Source of the DNA: Verrucomicrobiota bacterium
GTDB taxonomy: Bacteria; Verrucomicrobiota; Verrucomicrobiia; CAIQCK01
Reading direction: 5' to 3'
Assembly: GCA_016235595.1 (NCBI GenBank)
Contig: JACRJX010000016.1
Location: forward strand, 124,001-188,000
DNA length: 64,000 bases
Position numbers and translations under genes: made by a program. Of this stretch, positions 35,365 through 43,076 are shown piece by piece. Every line of letters starts with the position of its first letter. Position 1 is the stretch's first letter. A model generated the notes under the pieces. That model saw nothing but the letters and a program-made list of their open reading frames with translations, was not told the origin of the DNA and searched no databases.

Positions 35365-35594
35365 GTTTCTTTCCGGCGCGCACAAGAAATAGATTTCAGA
35401 ACGCGAGTGACATCATGGCTGGCGACCTTTCCGGCTCGCTCAATGTTGCTCAGCATCTTGACAGCCATCGCGATTGTGTCCCGCGTCACCTCTTCAACGT
35501 CCTCGCATCCGACGCGCTTCGCTGATCGGACAACAACGGCTGTGATCCTCGGGATGATTTCATCAACGAGCAACTGTCCTGATTTGACGGTCAT
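35304..35594 (-). pseudogene. Truncated sigma-factor-like gene remnant
   Basis: A minus-strand frame starts at 35594 behind a good ribosome-binding site (AGGAAGAG, 5 bases before the ATG). The first 65 or so residues read like real protein (GQLLVDEIIPRITAVVVRSA, VGCEDVEEVTRDTIAMAVKM) and recall N-terminal segments of sigma-like proteins common in Verrucomicrobia, a weak recollection rather than a match. After about residue 65 it loses this character and runs 61 bases into the 3' end of the FAD oxidoreductase on the opposite strand. The likely explanation is a gene truncated by rearrangement; a genuine 96-residue protein is possible. Confidence 0.45.
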
Positions 35595-35844
35595 GGAGTC
35601 TCTTCCTGTGGGATGATAGAAGACCCGAGGCTGAGTCTTCCGTGGTTGACACGAAAAAACCAGCCTTTGCAGGATGGGTATCGCGACAGGTTAATCCTGT
35701 TGCATTAGATTATACCAGCGAATCGGCGGGATTGTGGGGAGGGGCGGAGCCAGTTCAGCGAGAGATGGCAATCGGGCGGCTACAGATTCACAATTCGCGC
35801 CGCCCGTTGCAATCCCAAGCCGTCGGGTGCTAGACTTTGCGCCC

Positions 35845-36675
35845 ATGAAGCTGGAACGGTTCCTCGCGCACCTGGCTCTCCCAACGCTTCTGACCGCCGC
35901 CTGCTTGGCCACGACCCTTGCCGCCGCCGAACCCGAGCCCGCGCCCGTGTTGCCCCCGGTCGTCGTCAAGGCACTGCACGGCGCGAACCCCGCAAAGGTC
36001 ACTGAGTTGGACTTGAGTAACTCGGACATCCGCGATGAAGACCTTGCTGCCCTCAAGTTACTGACGCAGTTGCGGGGGCTATGCGTCTCCCAGACCAAGG
36101 TCGGCGACGCGGGGCTGGAGCATCTGAAGACGTTGACGAAATTGAAGTTGCTTTACATCTTCGACACGAAGGTCAGCGACGCGGGGCTGGAGAACCTGAA
36201 GACGCTGACGCAATTGCGGGAGCTTGACCTCACCTTCACGAAGGTGAGCGACGCGGGGCTGGAGCATCTGAAGACGTTGACGAAGTTGGAGATGCTTAAT
36301 CTCGGCTACACGAAGGTCAGCGACGCGGGGCTGGAGAATCTGAAGCCGTTGACGCAGTTGCATTGTCTATACCTCATGGACACGCAAATCAGCGGCGTGG
36401 GGTTGGAGCATCTGAAGACGTTGACGAAGTTGAAGTTGCTTGACCTCTCCGAAACGCAGGTCAGCGACGCATGGCTGGAGCATCTGAAGACGTTGACGAA
36501 ATTGGAGAGCCTTGGCCTCCGGGGCACGAAGGTCGGCGACGCGGGACTGGAGCATCTGAAGACGTTGACGAAATTGGTGGTGCTTTGGCTCGACGGCACG
36601 AAGGTGACGAAGGCAGGAGTGGATGAACTCAAGAAGTATCTGCCGAAGTGCCAGATTGTGTGGTATCCCCCCTAA
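35845..36675 (+). CDS. Exported leucine-rich-repeat protein
   Basis: The 276-residue product begins with a signal peptide (MKLERFLAHLALPTLLTAACLATTLAAAEPEP) with probable cleavage after the AAA run. After a short entry repeat (VTELDLSNSDIRDEDLAALK) come eight consecutive 24-residue leucine-rich repeats with consensus TKLxxLxLxxTKVSDAGLEHLKTL, ending in LPKCQIVWYPP. Such repeats form a curved solenoid used for protein binding, and proteins of this type are frequent in Planctomycetes and Verrucomicrobia. No enzymatic domain is present. ATG 35845 is chosen because it opens the signal peptide; no clear Shine-Dalgarno. It is isolated, with no operon partner. Ligand unknown. Confidence 0.88.
   Translation: MKLERFLAHLALPTLLTAACLATTLAAAEPEPAPVLPPVVVKALHGANPAKVTELDLSNSDIRDEDLAALKLLTQLRGLCVSQTKVGDAGLEHLKTLTKLKLLYIFDTKVSDAGLENLKTLTQLRELDLTFTKVSDAGLEHLKTLTKLEMLNLGYTKVSDAGLENLKPLTQLHCLYLMDTQISGVGLEHLKTLTKLKLLDLSETQVSDAWLEHLKTLTKLESLGLRGTKVGDAGLEHLKTLTKLVVLWLDGTKVTKAGVDELKKYLPKCQIVWYPP
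36064..36639 (+). repeat. Eight tandem 72-bp repeats encoding the LRR units
   Basis: Eight direct repeats of 72 bp run in phase with the reading frame. The core CTGGAGCATCTGAAGACG recurs almost unchanged in units 1, 3, 5, 6 and 7, while the positions encoding the exposed residues vary. The near-identity at DNA level suggests recent duplication or gene conversion within the gene and makes it prone to copy-number change. Confidence 0.85.
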
Positions 36676-37067
36676 GCGACCGGCGGCGGATGAGGGGCCG
36701 GGGAATGCGTCTCGATGATTTTGCCCAAGACGCCACCCGGTAATTCGTCCAGTCACCGGCGTTTCAACGAGCCGGACGCCACAGACATCTCTATCCATCC
36801 AAACTCAGTTCAGGCTCACATCAACCAGATCAACTGCAGGGGCGTCTGCATCAACTCCCGCTTCGCGGTCACGATAGCGCGACTCGCCTGTTTAGTTCGC
36901 TCACGACATCACGCGGCTTCGGTGTCTGTTCCTGCGGCGCGGAAGGGTTGGAAGAGGTGGCGTTTGTTGAGGCGGACGGCCGGCCACAGAGACTTCGCCC
37001 GTTTCTTCCTTGAGAATCTTCTTGCGCCGTTGCGTGGTGGTTTCTACGTTAGCCAAGCCGTTGCTGC
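36676..37067 (+). other. Intergenic region between the LRR gene and tRNA-Ser
   Basis: About 390 bases with no convincing gene on either strand. Short open frames exist, but none has a ribosome-binding site with plausible protein sequence, and the longest minus-strand one is mostly the antisense of the tRNA. No terminator or promoter was confidently identified. Confidence 0.4.
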
Positions 37068-37157
37068 GGAGAGGTGGCTGAGCGGTTGAAAGCGCCGGTC
37101 TCGAAAACCGGTTTGGCCGAAAGGTCAACGTGAGTTCAAATCTCACCCTCTCCGCCA
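37068..37157 (+). tRNA. tRNA-Ser (anticodon CGA)
   Basis: The acceptor stem GGAGAGG (37068-37074) pairs with CCTCTCC (37147-37153), followed by discriminator G and an encoded CCA (37155-37157). The anticodon stem CCGGT/ACCGG (37095-37099 and 37107-37111) encloses a 7-base loop with anticodon CGA at 37102-37104, reading UCG. A long variable arm (TTTGGCCGAAAGGTCAAC region) and the T arm GTGAG-TTCAAAT-CTCAC complete a class II serine tRNA of 90 bases. Confidence 0.97.
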
Positions 37158-37358
37158 TTTTCTTTCGCGGGGAAAGCGCATGTGTGAGTGCGTGAAAGGT
37201 TCAGGCACGCAGAGAAACGCGGGGTTATGGGGAAACCAAGTGGAATTCAGGCCGGGGGCGGCGGCGTCACTGCGCCGAGAACCGACAAGCCGCCATGCTC
37301 GACAAGAAAAACCGACTCGTGGTAGCGTGTCGCGCTCTTGGTTTTTAACGGATTCACG

Positions 37359-38474
37359 ATGTTTCAGCTTTTGCAAACCGATACTGCTTCGGCCGCGCGC
37401 ATTGGGCGGCTGACGCTCGCGCATGGCACAGTGGAGACGCCTTGTTTCATGGCGGTCGGCACCCAGGGAACGGTGAAGTGCATGACGCCGCACGAGATGC
37501 GGGAGCTGGGCGCGCAGATCATTTTGTCGAACACCTATCACCTGAACCTGCGGCCGGGCGTCGAGATCATCCGCGCGGCGGGCGGGCTGCACCGGTTCAT
37601 GGGATGGGACGGGCCGATCCTGACGGACAGCGGCGGGTTCCAGGTATTCTCACTGGCGAAGCTGCGCAAGCTGACGGACGATGGGGTGCATTTCCAGAGC
37701 CACATTGACGGGGCGGCGTGCTTCCTCGGGCCGCGGGAGGTGATGGAGATCCAACACGCGCTCGGCTCGGATATTGCGATGGTTCTGGACGAGTGTCCGC
37801 ACTATCCGTGCGACAGAGAAACCGCTTGCAAAGCCGTGGAGCGTTCACTAGCGTGGGCGGCTCGTTGCCGGCAGGAGGCTGCGACTATTGGCTTTGCCGG
37901 CAAGCTCTTTGGCATTGTGCAGGGCAGTGTTTATGAGGACCTGCGGCGGCACTGCGCGGAGCAGTTGATGGCGACTGGTTTTGACGGTTACGCCATCGGT
38001 GGCCTGAGTGTCGGCGAGCCGGACGAAGAATTGTTCCGCATCGCCGAGGTGACGGCGCCGTTGTTGCCGGCCAACCAGCCGCGCTATGTGATGGGTCTTG
38101 GCACGCCGCGGCAGATTGTGGAATTGGTGGCGCGCGGTGTGGATATGTTCGATTGCGCGCTGCCGACGCGGGTCGGGCGCAACGGAACGGCGTTTACGCG
38201 GCGCGGCACGCAGAGCGTGCGCGTGGCGGCGTGGAAGGACGATCCGCGACCGGTCGAGGAAGGTTGCGCGTGTTATTGTTGCCGGCATTATTCGCGGGCC
38301 TATGTGCGGCACCTGTTCAATGCCGGCGAGATTCTCGGTTTGCGGCTGCTGACGTGGCACAACCTGCACGTCTATCTGCAACTGATGCGCGACCTGCGAG
38401 CCGCGATTGCGGCCGGGTCGTTTGAGAGTTTCCGCCGCGAGTTGGTGGCGAATTATCGAGTGAACAAAGAGTAG
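37359..38474 (+). CDS. tgt: tRNA-guanine transglycosylase
   Basis: Tgt exchanges the wobble guanine of GUN anticodons (Asp, Asn, His, Tyr tRNAs) for the queuosine precursor preQ1. The 371-residue product has TPCFMAVGTQGTVK, NTYHLNLRPG, the active-site DSGGFQVFSL, GIVQGSVYEDLR, GGLSVGEP, MGLGTPRQIVELVARGVDMFD with the nucleophilic Asp in FDCALPTR, and a CACYCC...H zinc site near the C-terminus. Length matches the bacterial enzyme. ATG 37359 gives the usual MFQLLQTD N-terminus. It heads the common tgt-yajC-secDF order. Queuosine precursor genes are not in this window. Confidence 0.97.
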   Translation: MFQLLQTDTASAARIGRLTLAHGTVETPCFMAVGTQGTVKCMTPHEMRELGAQIILSNTYHLNLRPGVEIIRAAGGLHRFMGWDGPILTDSGGFQVFSLAKLRKLTDDGVHFQSHIDGAACFLGPREVMEIQHALGSDIAMVLDECPHYPCDRETACKAVERSLAWAARCRQEAATIGFAGKLFGIVQGSVYEDLRRHCAEQLMATGFDGYAIGGLSVGEPDEELFRIAEVTAPLLPANQPRYVMGLGTPRQIVELVARGVDMFDCALPTRVGRNGTAFTRRGTQSVRVAAWKDDPRPVEEGCACYCCRHYSRAYVRHLFNAGEILGLRLLTWHNLHVYLQLMRDLRAAIAAGSFESFRRELVANYRVNKE

Positions 38475-38532
38475 GACGGGCATCCTGCCTGTCCGAAGTG
38501 AGATGATGATTGGCCAGGCAGGACGCCTGGCC
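38474..38532 (+). repeat. Pair of short palindromic hairpins between tgt and yajC
   Basis: GGACGGGCA-TCC-TGCCTGTCC (38474-38494) forms a 9-bp stem with one G-T pair, and GGCCAGGC-AGGAC-GCCTGGCC (38512-38532) forms an 8-bp perfect stem. The two share GGCA/GCCT cores and look like members of one REP-like family. Neither is followed by a U-run. They may stabilise the tgt transcript end or be copies of a dispersed intergenic repeat. Confidence 0.55.
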
Positions 38533-38552
38533 TGCAAAGGAAAAAAGACGTG

Positions 38553-38912
38553 ATGACGACTTGTTTGTTTCCAGTTTTGGCGATGGGCGCGCCCATCGGC
38601 GAGAATGCGCCGGAGTGGGCGAAGATGCTGAACACGATGTTGTTCCCGGTGCTGATTTTCGTGGTCTTGTACTTCATGTTGATCCGGCCGCAACAGAAGA
38701 AGCAGAAGGAAACGCAGAAGATGCTCGAATCGCTCCGGAGCGGTGACAAGGTTGTCACCACCAGTGGCATTCTCGGCACGGTCACCAACGTCAAGGAGAA
38801 GACCGTCATCGTGCGCATCGCCGACAACGTCAAGGTCGAGTTGCTGCGTTCGGCCGTCCAAACCGTCACCCAGCGAACCAGCGAGGATGACCAGCCCGCT
38901 TCCAAGAACTAA
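38553..38912 (+). CDS. yajC: Sec translocon accessory protein YajC
   Basis: YajC is a small bitopic inner-membrane protein that associates with SecDF and SecYEG. The product of about 119 residues has one transmembrane segment (MLFPVLIFVVLYFMLIRPQQ) ending in the family hallmark RPQQKKQKE, followed by the conserved cytoplasmic domain LRSGDKVVTTSGILGTVTNVKEKTVIVRIADNVKVELLRSAV (quoted from the region, motif GDxVVTxxGIxGxV). ATG 38553 is used; GTG 38550 is one codon upstream and better spaced from AAAGGA at 38536-38541. It ends 5 bases before secDF, as in the usual operon. Confidence 0.95.
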   Translation: MTTCLFPVLAMGAPIGENAPEWAKMLNTMLFPVLIFVVLYFMLIRPQQKKQKETQKMLESLRSGDKVVTTSGILGTVTNVKEKTVIVRIADNVKVELLRSAVQTVTQRTSEDDQPASKN

Positions 38913-38917
38913 TCGCC

Positions 38918-41470
38918 ATGCAACGAAGCCTCCTCAGCCGCACCATTCTCATCCTATCCATCGTCGCCGCATCGTTCTACGCGCTGTGGCCGCCCATGGA
39001 TCAGGACCTCATCGCCACCTTCGAGACGACCGCCACGCAGAAGGATGAGGCGTTCACCAAACTCATGGCCGCCGTCCGCAAGGCGCAGGCCGCCCACCCG
39101 GAGCGCGCCTACGCGAACCTGCGATCTCAGGTCGAGCAGCAAAACATCGACCTGAAGAAATACTTCCCAGGTTTCACCAAGAAGGATTCCAAGACGCCGA
39201 ACCTCGATATCCTGGCGCGGGTCCAGAAACGAAACGCCGGGAAATTCCGCCTCGGTCTCGACCTCAAGGGTGGCACGTCGTTCCTGGTGGAATTGGACGT
39301 CACCAAGCTCGACAAGTTCCGCCGTGAGGAAGCCGTGACCCAAGCTATCGAGACTTTCCGCAAACGCGTGGACAAATTCGGTGTCGCTGAGCCGGTCATC
39401 CAGCCCGTTGGTGAGACGCGCATTCTCATCCAGTTGCCCGGCCTGACCGAGGCCGACAAGGAATCGGCGCGCAGCATCATCCAGAAAACCGCCTACCTGG
39501 AATTCAAGCTTGTCTATCAGCCGGAGAGTTCGGGTGATCCCAGCATGGAAGACCTCGTCACCCGTGGTGAGATTCCCCCCGGCTACGAACTGAAGGAACT
39601 CAGCGAAACTCGCGACGGCAAGCTCCATACTGAGAAGTTGCTCGTCACCAAGCGTCCTGCCGGCCCGCCCGCCAAGCCGCTCACCGGTCGCTATCTCACA
39701 CGCGCCAGCGTCCACGGCGATGCTTACACAGGCGCGCCGGAGATCGGGTTTCAGTTTGATAGCGAAGGCGCAACGATTTTTGGCCAGGTCACCGGTGACA
39801 ACATCGGCCGCCGGCTCGCCATCGTCCTCGACGGCGAGGTCAAGAGCGCGCCGGTCATCCAATCCAAGATCATGAGCAACGGCGTCATCACCGGCCAGTT
39901 CGACTACAAGGAAGCGATGAACCTTGCGAACATCCTGGAGAACCCGCTGGAAGCGCCTGCGAAAATCCTTGAAGAGCGTGGCGTGGATCCCTCGCTGGGC
40001 AGCAACAATATCGAGAGCGGCGTTCGCGCGTCGGTTCTTGGCGCGGTCTTCGTGGTCATCTTCATGGTCATGTATTATTGGCGCGCCGGTCTGGTGGCCA
40101 ATATCGCCTTGTTGCTGAACATGATCATCCTGATGGGTGTCATGGCCATACTTGGCTCGACACTCACTATGCCCGGCATCGCCGGCATCGTGCTAACCAT
40201 CGGCATGGCCGTGGACGCCAACGTCCTCATCTACGAGCGGTTCCGCGAGGAACAGCGGGCGGGCAAGAACATGCGCGCCGTGCTGGACGCCGGCTTCAGC
40301 AAGGCATGGAGCGCCATTCTCGACTCCAATACTACCACCATCCTTTCCGCCATCATTCTCATTATGCTCGGAGCTGGCTCGGTCAAAGGCTTTGGCTTGA
40401 CGCTGACCATCGGCATCGCCGCCAACATCTTCACCGCTGTCGTCGGCACGCGGTTGGTCTTCGAGTTCATGCTGAAAAAAGGTTGGCTCACCAAGATCGG
40501 CATGATGCGATGGGTCAGCATCACCAACATAGACTTCATGGGCATGGCCAAGTGGGCGTTCATCGGCTCCTGGCTTCTCATCGCTGCCGGCACCGTCAGC
40601 TTCGTCCAGCGCGGCGGTTTGCACCTCAACGGCGAGGTTTATGGCGTGGATTTCGCCGGTGGCGATTCGTTGACCATGACCTTCGCCCAGCGCGTGGACG
40701 TGGACAAACTCGACAAGGCCATCACCGACGCCGGCATGCGCGAGAGCCTTATTCAATTCCAAAAAGACGTCGGTTCCGGCAAGCAGTTCCTGGAAGTCAA
40801 GGTGGGTTACAACGAAGGCGAGAAGGTCGAGCAGGTCTTGCGCACGAAGTTTCCCGAGGCGCAGTTCACCCGCGTCGGCATCGAGCGCGTTGGCCCCACC
40901 GTCGGCCTTGAACTGCTCAAAGGCGCCGGCTGGGCCATCCTCTGGGGCCTGATCATGATCACGCTCTACGTGACCTTCCGGTTCGAGTTCCCGTTTGCTG
41001 TCGGCGCGTTTGTCGCCACCATCCATGACATCCTCATGACCATGGGTTGGTATTGCCTCAGCGGACGCGAGTTTTCCGCGCCTATCGTGGCGGCGATTCT
41101 GACGATCATCGGTTATTCCATCAACGACACCATCGTTGTCTATGACCGCATCCGCGAGGACCTGAAGCTTGGCGGCCTTGGCCAGCACTCCTACAAGAGC
41201 CTGATGAACAAGGCCATCAACGAGACGCTCTCGCGCACCATGCTGACGGGCACCACAACACTCGGCGCGACGTTGATTCTCTTCATCTTCGGCACCGGCA
41301 GCATTCAAGACTTCGCGTTCTGTTTCCTCGTCGGCATCCTGACCGGCACCTACAGCTCGGTCTTCATTGCCAGCCCGATCGTCCTCTTCTGGCATCGCCG
41401 CGAGCAGGCCATCGCCGAGCAGCGCGGCAAGGACGAGAAGCAGGCGGACAACGGCGCGGCGAAGGCGTGA
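38918..41470 (+). CDS. secDF: Protein translocase subunit SecDF (fused)
   Basis: SecD and SecF use the proton gradient to pull exported proteins through SecYEG; here they are one 850-residue polypeptide, as in several phyla. It has an N-terminal helix, the first periplasmic domain with LGLDLKGGTSFLVELD, and SecD helices with VLTIGMAVDANVLIYERFREE and SNTTTILSAIIL. A second helix-bounded periplasmic region (VDFAGGDSLTMTF) follows, then the SecF helices with ILTIIGYSINDTIVVYDRIRE. A charged, Lys/Ala-rich tail follows the last helix. The start ATG 38918 is 5 bases after yajC. recJ, which often follows this set, is displaced by 8.3 kb here. Confidence 0.97.
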   Translation: MQRSLLSRTILILSIVAASFYALWPPMDQDLIATFETTATQKDEAFTKLMAAVRKAQAAHPERAYANLRSQVEQQNIDLKKYFPGFTKKDSKTPNLDILARVQKRNAGKFRLGLDLKGGTSFLVELDVTKLDKFRREEAVTQAIETFRKRVDKFGVAEPVIQPVGETRILIQLPGLTEADKESARSIIQKTAYLEFKLVYQPESSGDPSMEDLVTRGEIPPGYELKELSETRDGKLHTEKLLVTKRPAGPPAKPLTGRYLTRASVHGDAYTGAPEIGFQFDSEGATIFGQVTGDNIGRRLAIVLDGEVKSAPVIQSKIMSNGVITGQFDYKEAMNLANILENPLEAPAKILEERGVDPSLGSNNIESGVRASVLGAVFVVIFMVMYYWRAGLVANIALLLNMIILMGVMAILGSTLTMPGIAGIVLTIGMAVDANVLIYERFREEQRAGKNMRAVLDAGFSKAWSAILDSNTTTILSAIILIMLGAGSVKGFGLTLTIGIAANIFTAVVGTRLVFEFMLKKGWLTKIGMMRWVSITNIDFMGMAKWAFIGSWLLIAAGTVSFVQRGGLHLNGEVYGVDFAGGDSLTMTFAQRVDVDKLDKAITDAGMRESLIQFQKDVGSGKQFLEVKVGYNEGEKVEQVLRTKFPEAQFTRVGIERVGPTVGLELLKGAGWAILWGLIMITLYVTFRFEFPFAVGAFVATIHDILMTMGWYCLSGREFSAPIVAAILTIIGYSINDTIVVYDRIREDLKLGGLGQHSYKSLMNKAINETLSRTMLTGTTTLGATLILFIFGTGSIQDFAFCFLVGILTGTYSSVFIASPIVLFWHRREQAIAEQRGKDEKQADNGAAKA

Positions 41471-41480
41471 TGCGGGGGAT

Positions 41481-41557
41481 CGTAATTCGTGGTTCGTGAA
41501 TCGTGGTTCGAGAATCGTAATTCGTTTTACGAATCACGAATTACGGGTTACGAATCA
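41481..41557 (+). repeat. AT-rich CGTAATTCGT-type repeat cluster
   Basis: Variants of CGTAATTCG and CGTGGTTCG occur in tandem on the plus strand, and their complements (ACGAATCACGAATTACG) follow, so the whole can fold on itself; ATTCG-TTTTA-CGAAT lies at its centre. It is much more AT-rich than its surroundings and sits between secDF and the duplicated recJ start. It could act as a terminator-like hairpin or be a dispersed genomic repeat. Confidence 0.55.
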
Positions 41558-41560
41558 CAC

Positions 41561-41583
41561 CCATGAAACGCCGCTGGCTCATT
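41561..41583 (+). repeat. Left copy of a 23-bp direct repeat (recJ 5' end)
   Basis: Twenty-three bases here are identical to 49862-49884, where they form the start of recJ (the ATG and codons for MKRRWLI). The copy lies where recJ would be expected after secDF. The two copies bracket an 8.3-kb block, consistent with insertion of foreign DNA at the recJ start with duplication of the target. Confidence 0.75.
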
Positions 41584-41676
41584 TACGACAACACCATCAC
41601 CAGGCGGTTCAAACTGACCGGCAAACACATCGTTGGCTTTGACGAGAAGAACACCGGTGCATTACGACAACTATGA
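41563..41676 (+). pseudogene. 37-codon ORF beginning with the recJ N-terminus
   Basis: This short frame starts with the same seven codons as recJ (MKRRWLI), then diverges immediately (YDNTITRRFKLTGKHIVG...) and stops at 41674-41676. The remainder is not RecJ sequence and I recognise no family. It is best read as the stump left where the 8.3-kb block joins the original recJ start. Independent function is not supported. Confidence 0.45.
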
Positions 41677-41698
41677 GATGGAAGCCACGCCACCTGCA

Positions 41699-43018
41699 TC
41701 AAGGAGTGGGCTGCAAAGGCTTGTTGAGCGGAATCAGGAGAACTTTGTCCACACGCTGGCGGTCCATATCAATGATCTCGACACGAAAGCCCTGGGACTC
41801 AAACCACTCGCCCTCGTTGGGGATGCGGCCCAGGCGATTGCTCACGTAGCCGCCAAAGGTGGTGTAGTCGCGCTCGGTCGACGGATCGAGTTTGAACTTC
41901 GGCACGAGCCGCTCAAACTCATCGGCCTCCAGCATCGCGTCCACCAACCACGAGCCGTCGTCGCGGCGTTGGGCGGTCGGTTTGAGGCGTTCTTCAGGCG
42001 AGGGGAAATCGCCCAAGACGGCCTCCATCATGTCGTGCAGTGTCACCAGTCCGGCCACGCCGCCGGATTCGTCAAGGGCCAGCGCGAAGTGCTTGCGCGC
42101 TTTTCTGAAGCATTCCAGCAACGAGATGGCCGTTTGCGATGCGGAGACGATGAGCGGTGGCATCATCAGGTCGCGGACGTTCACCGGGACCCCGGCGGCG
42201 AGGTTGGCGTAGACGGCTTTCACGGTTACCACGCCAACAACATTGTCGCGGCTGTTTTCATAAATGGGAAATGTGGAGTGGCCGCTGACGACGATCTTGT
42301 GCCAGATGGCCTGGTGGGGATCGTTGACGTTGATCCAGATGATTTTCACACGCGGGGTCATCAACTCACGCACGGTCAGCCGGTCCAAGGCCATCACGCT
42401 CTCGACCATGGGCGGTTCGGCTTGGTGGAAGATGCCCGCCCGCAGACCCTCTTGCATGAGCAGCTTCACTTCGTCTTCTGACACCGGAGGCTCTTTGCTC
42501 TCGCGCAGACGGATCAGCCGCAGCACCAAGTCGGTCGAGACGGTAAGTAGTCTCACCACCGGCGAGGTCAGCGCCGCCAGCCGGTTCATCGGGCCGGCCA
42601 TGACTCGCGCGATGCGTTCTGGATTGGCCAAGGCAATGCGCTTGGGCACCAGTTCGCCGAGAATGAGCGACAAGTAGGTGATGGTGAGCACGACGATGCC
42701 TATGCCGATACCTTCGGCGTACTGCGCCGGGACGCCCGCCGGTGCGAGGGCGGCTGCGATCTGCTCGGCAATCGTCGCGCCGCCAAACGCGCCGGCCAGC
42801 ACGCCCACCAGCGTGATGCCCACCTGCACAGTGGAAAAGAAACGAGTAGGCGACTCCGCCAGATCAAGCGCCGCGCGGGCGCGCGGGTCGCGTTGGTCGG
42901 CCATCCGTCTGAGGCGTGTTTTGCGGGCCGACACGACAGCCATCTCGGTCATGGCCAACACGCCGTTGACCATGATCAGCAACAGGATGATAATGATTTC
43001 CGTGGCGATCTGACTCAT
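41699..43018 (-). CDS. CNNM/CorC (hemolysin C-like) transporter-associated protein
   Basis: CNNM/CorC proteins are integral membrane proteins linked to magnesium or cobalt efflux. The 439-residue product has an N-terminal CNNM transmembrane domain with about four helices (IIIILLLIMVNGVLAMTEMA; FGGATIAEQIA; YLSLILGELVPKRIAL), a pair of CBS domains (LMTPRVKIIWINV, FPIYENSRDNVVGVV, ALALDESGGVAGLVTLHDMMEA) and a C-terminal CorC_HlyC domain (TFGGYVSNRLGRIPNEGE). It ends in NKPLQPTP. ATG 43018 (MSQIATEI) matches family starts; ATG 43048 would add ten residues. It is the last gene of the minus-strand operon, after the P-type ATPase, so both probably serve divalent cation balance. Confidence 0.92.
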   Translation of the reverse strand: MSQIATEIIIILLLIMVNGVLAMTEMAVVSARKTRLRRMADQRDPRARAALDLAESPTRFFSTVQVGITLVGVLAGAFGGATIAEQIAAALAPAGVPAQYAEGIGIGIVVLTITYLSLILGELVPKRIALANPERIARVMAGPMNRLAALTSPVVRLLTVSTDLVLRLIRLRESKEPPVSEDEVKLLMQEGLRAGIFHQAEPPMVESVMALDRLTVRELMTPRVKIIWINVNDPHQAIWHKIVVSGHSTFPIYENSRDNVVGVVTVKAVYANLAAGVPVNVRDLMMPPLIVSASQTAISLLECFRKARKHFALALDESGGVAGLVTLHDMMEAVLGDFPSPEERLKPTAQRRDDGSWLVDAMLEADEFERLVPKFKLDPSTERDYTTFGGYVSNRLGRIPNEGEWFESQGFRVEIIDMDRQRVDKVLLIPLNKPLQPTP

Positions 43019-43076
43019 ATGCCCAGTCTGTTGTGCAACCGCGGCCATTGCGAGCCGGTGGAAACGCCCACACTCA

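Noticed and set aside
36064-36639. CRISPR-like array
   Set aside because: The repeats are 72 bp, contiguous and in frame with an LRR protein; there are no spacers of constant length.
36901-37158. 85-residue minus-strand ORF beginning MAERVRFELT
   Set aside because: Its start is the antisense of tRNA-Ser(CGA); this is a familiar false ORF produced by tRNA genes.
41633-42481. 282-codon plus-strand frame in the CNNM region
   Set aside because: It is the antisense of an intact CNNM/CBS/CorC gene and shows no motif.
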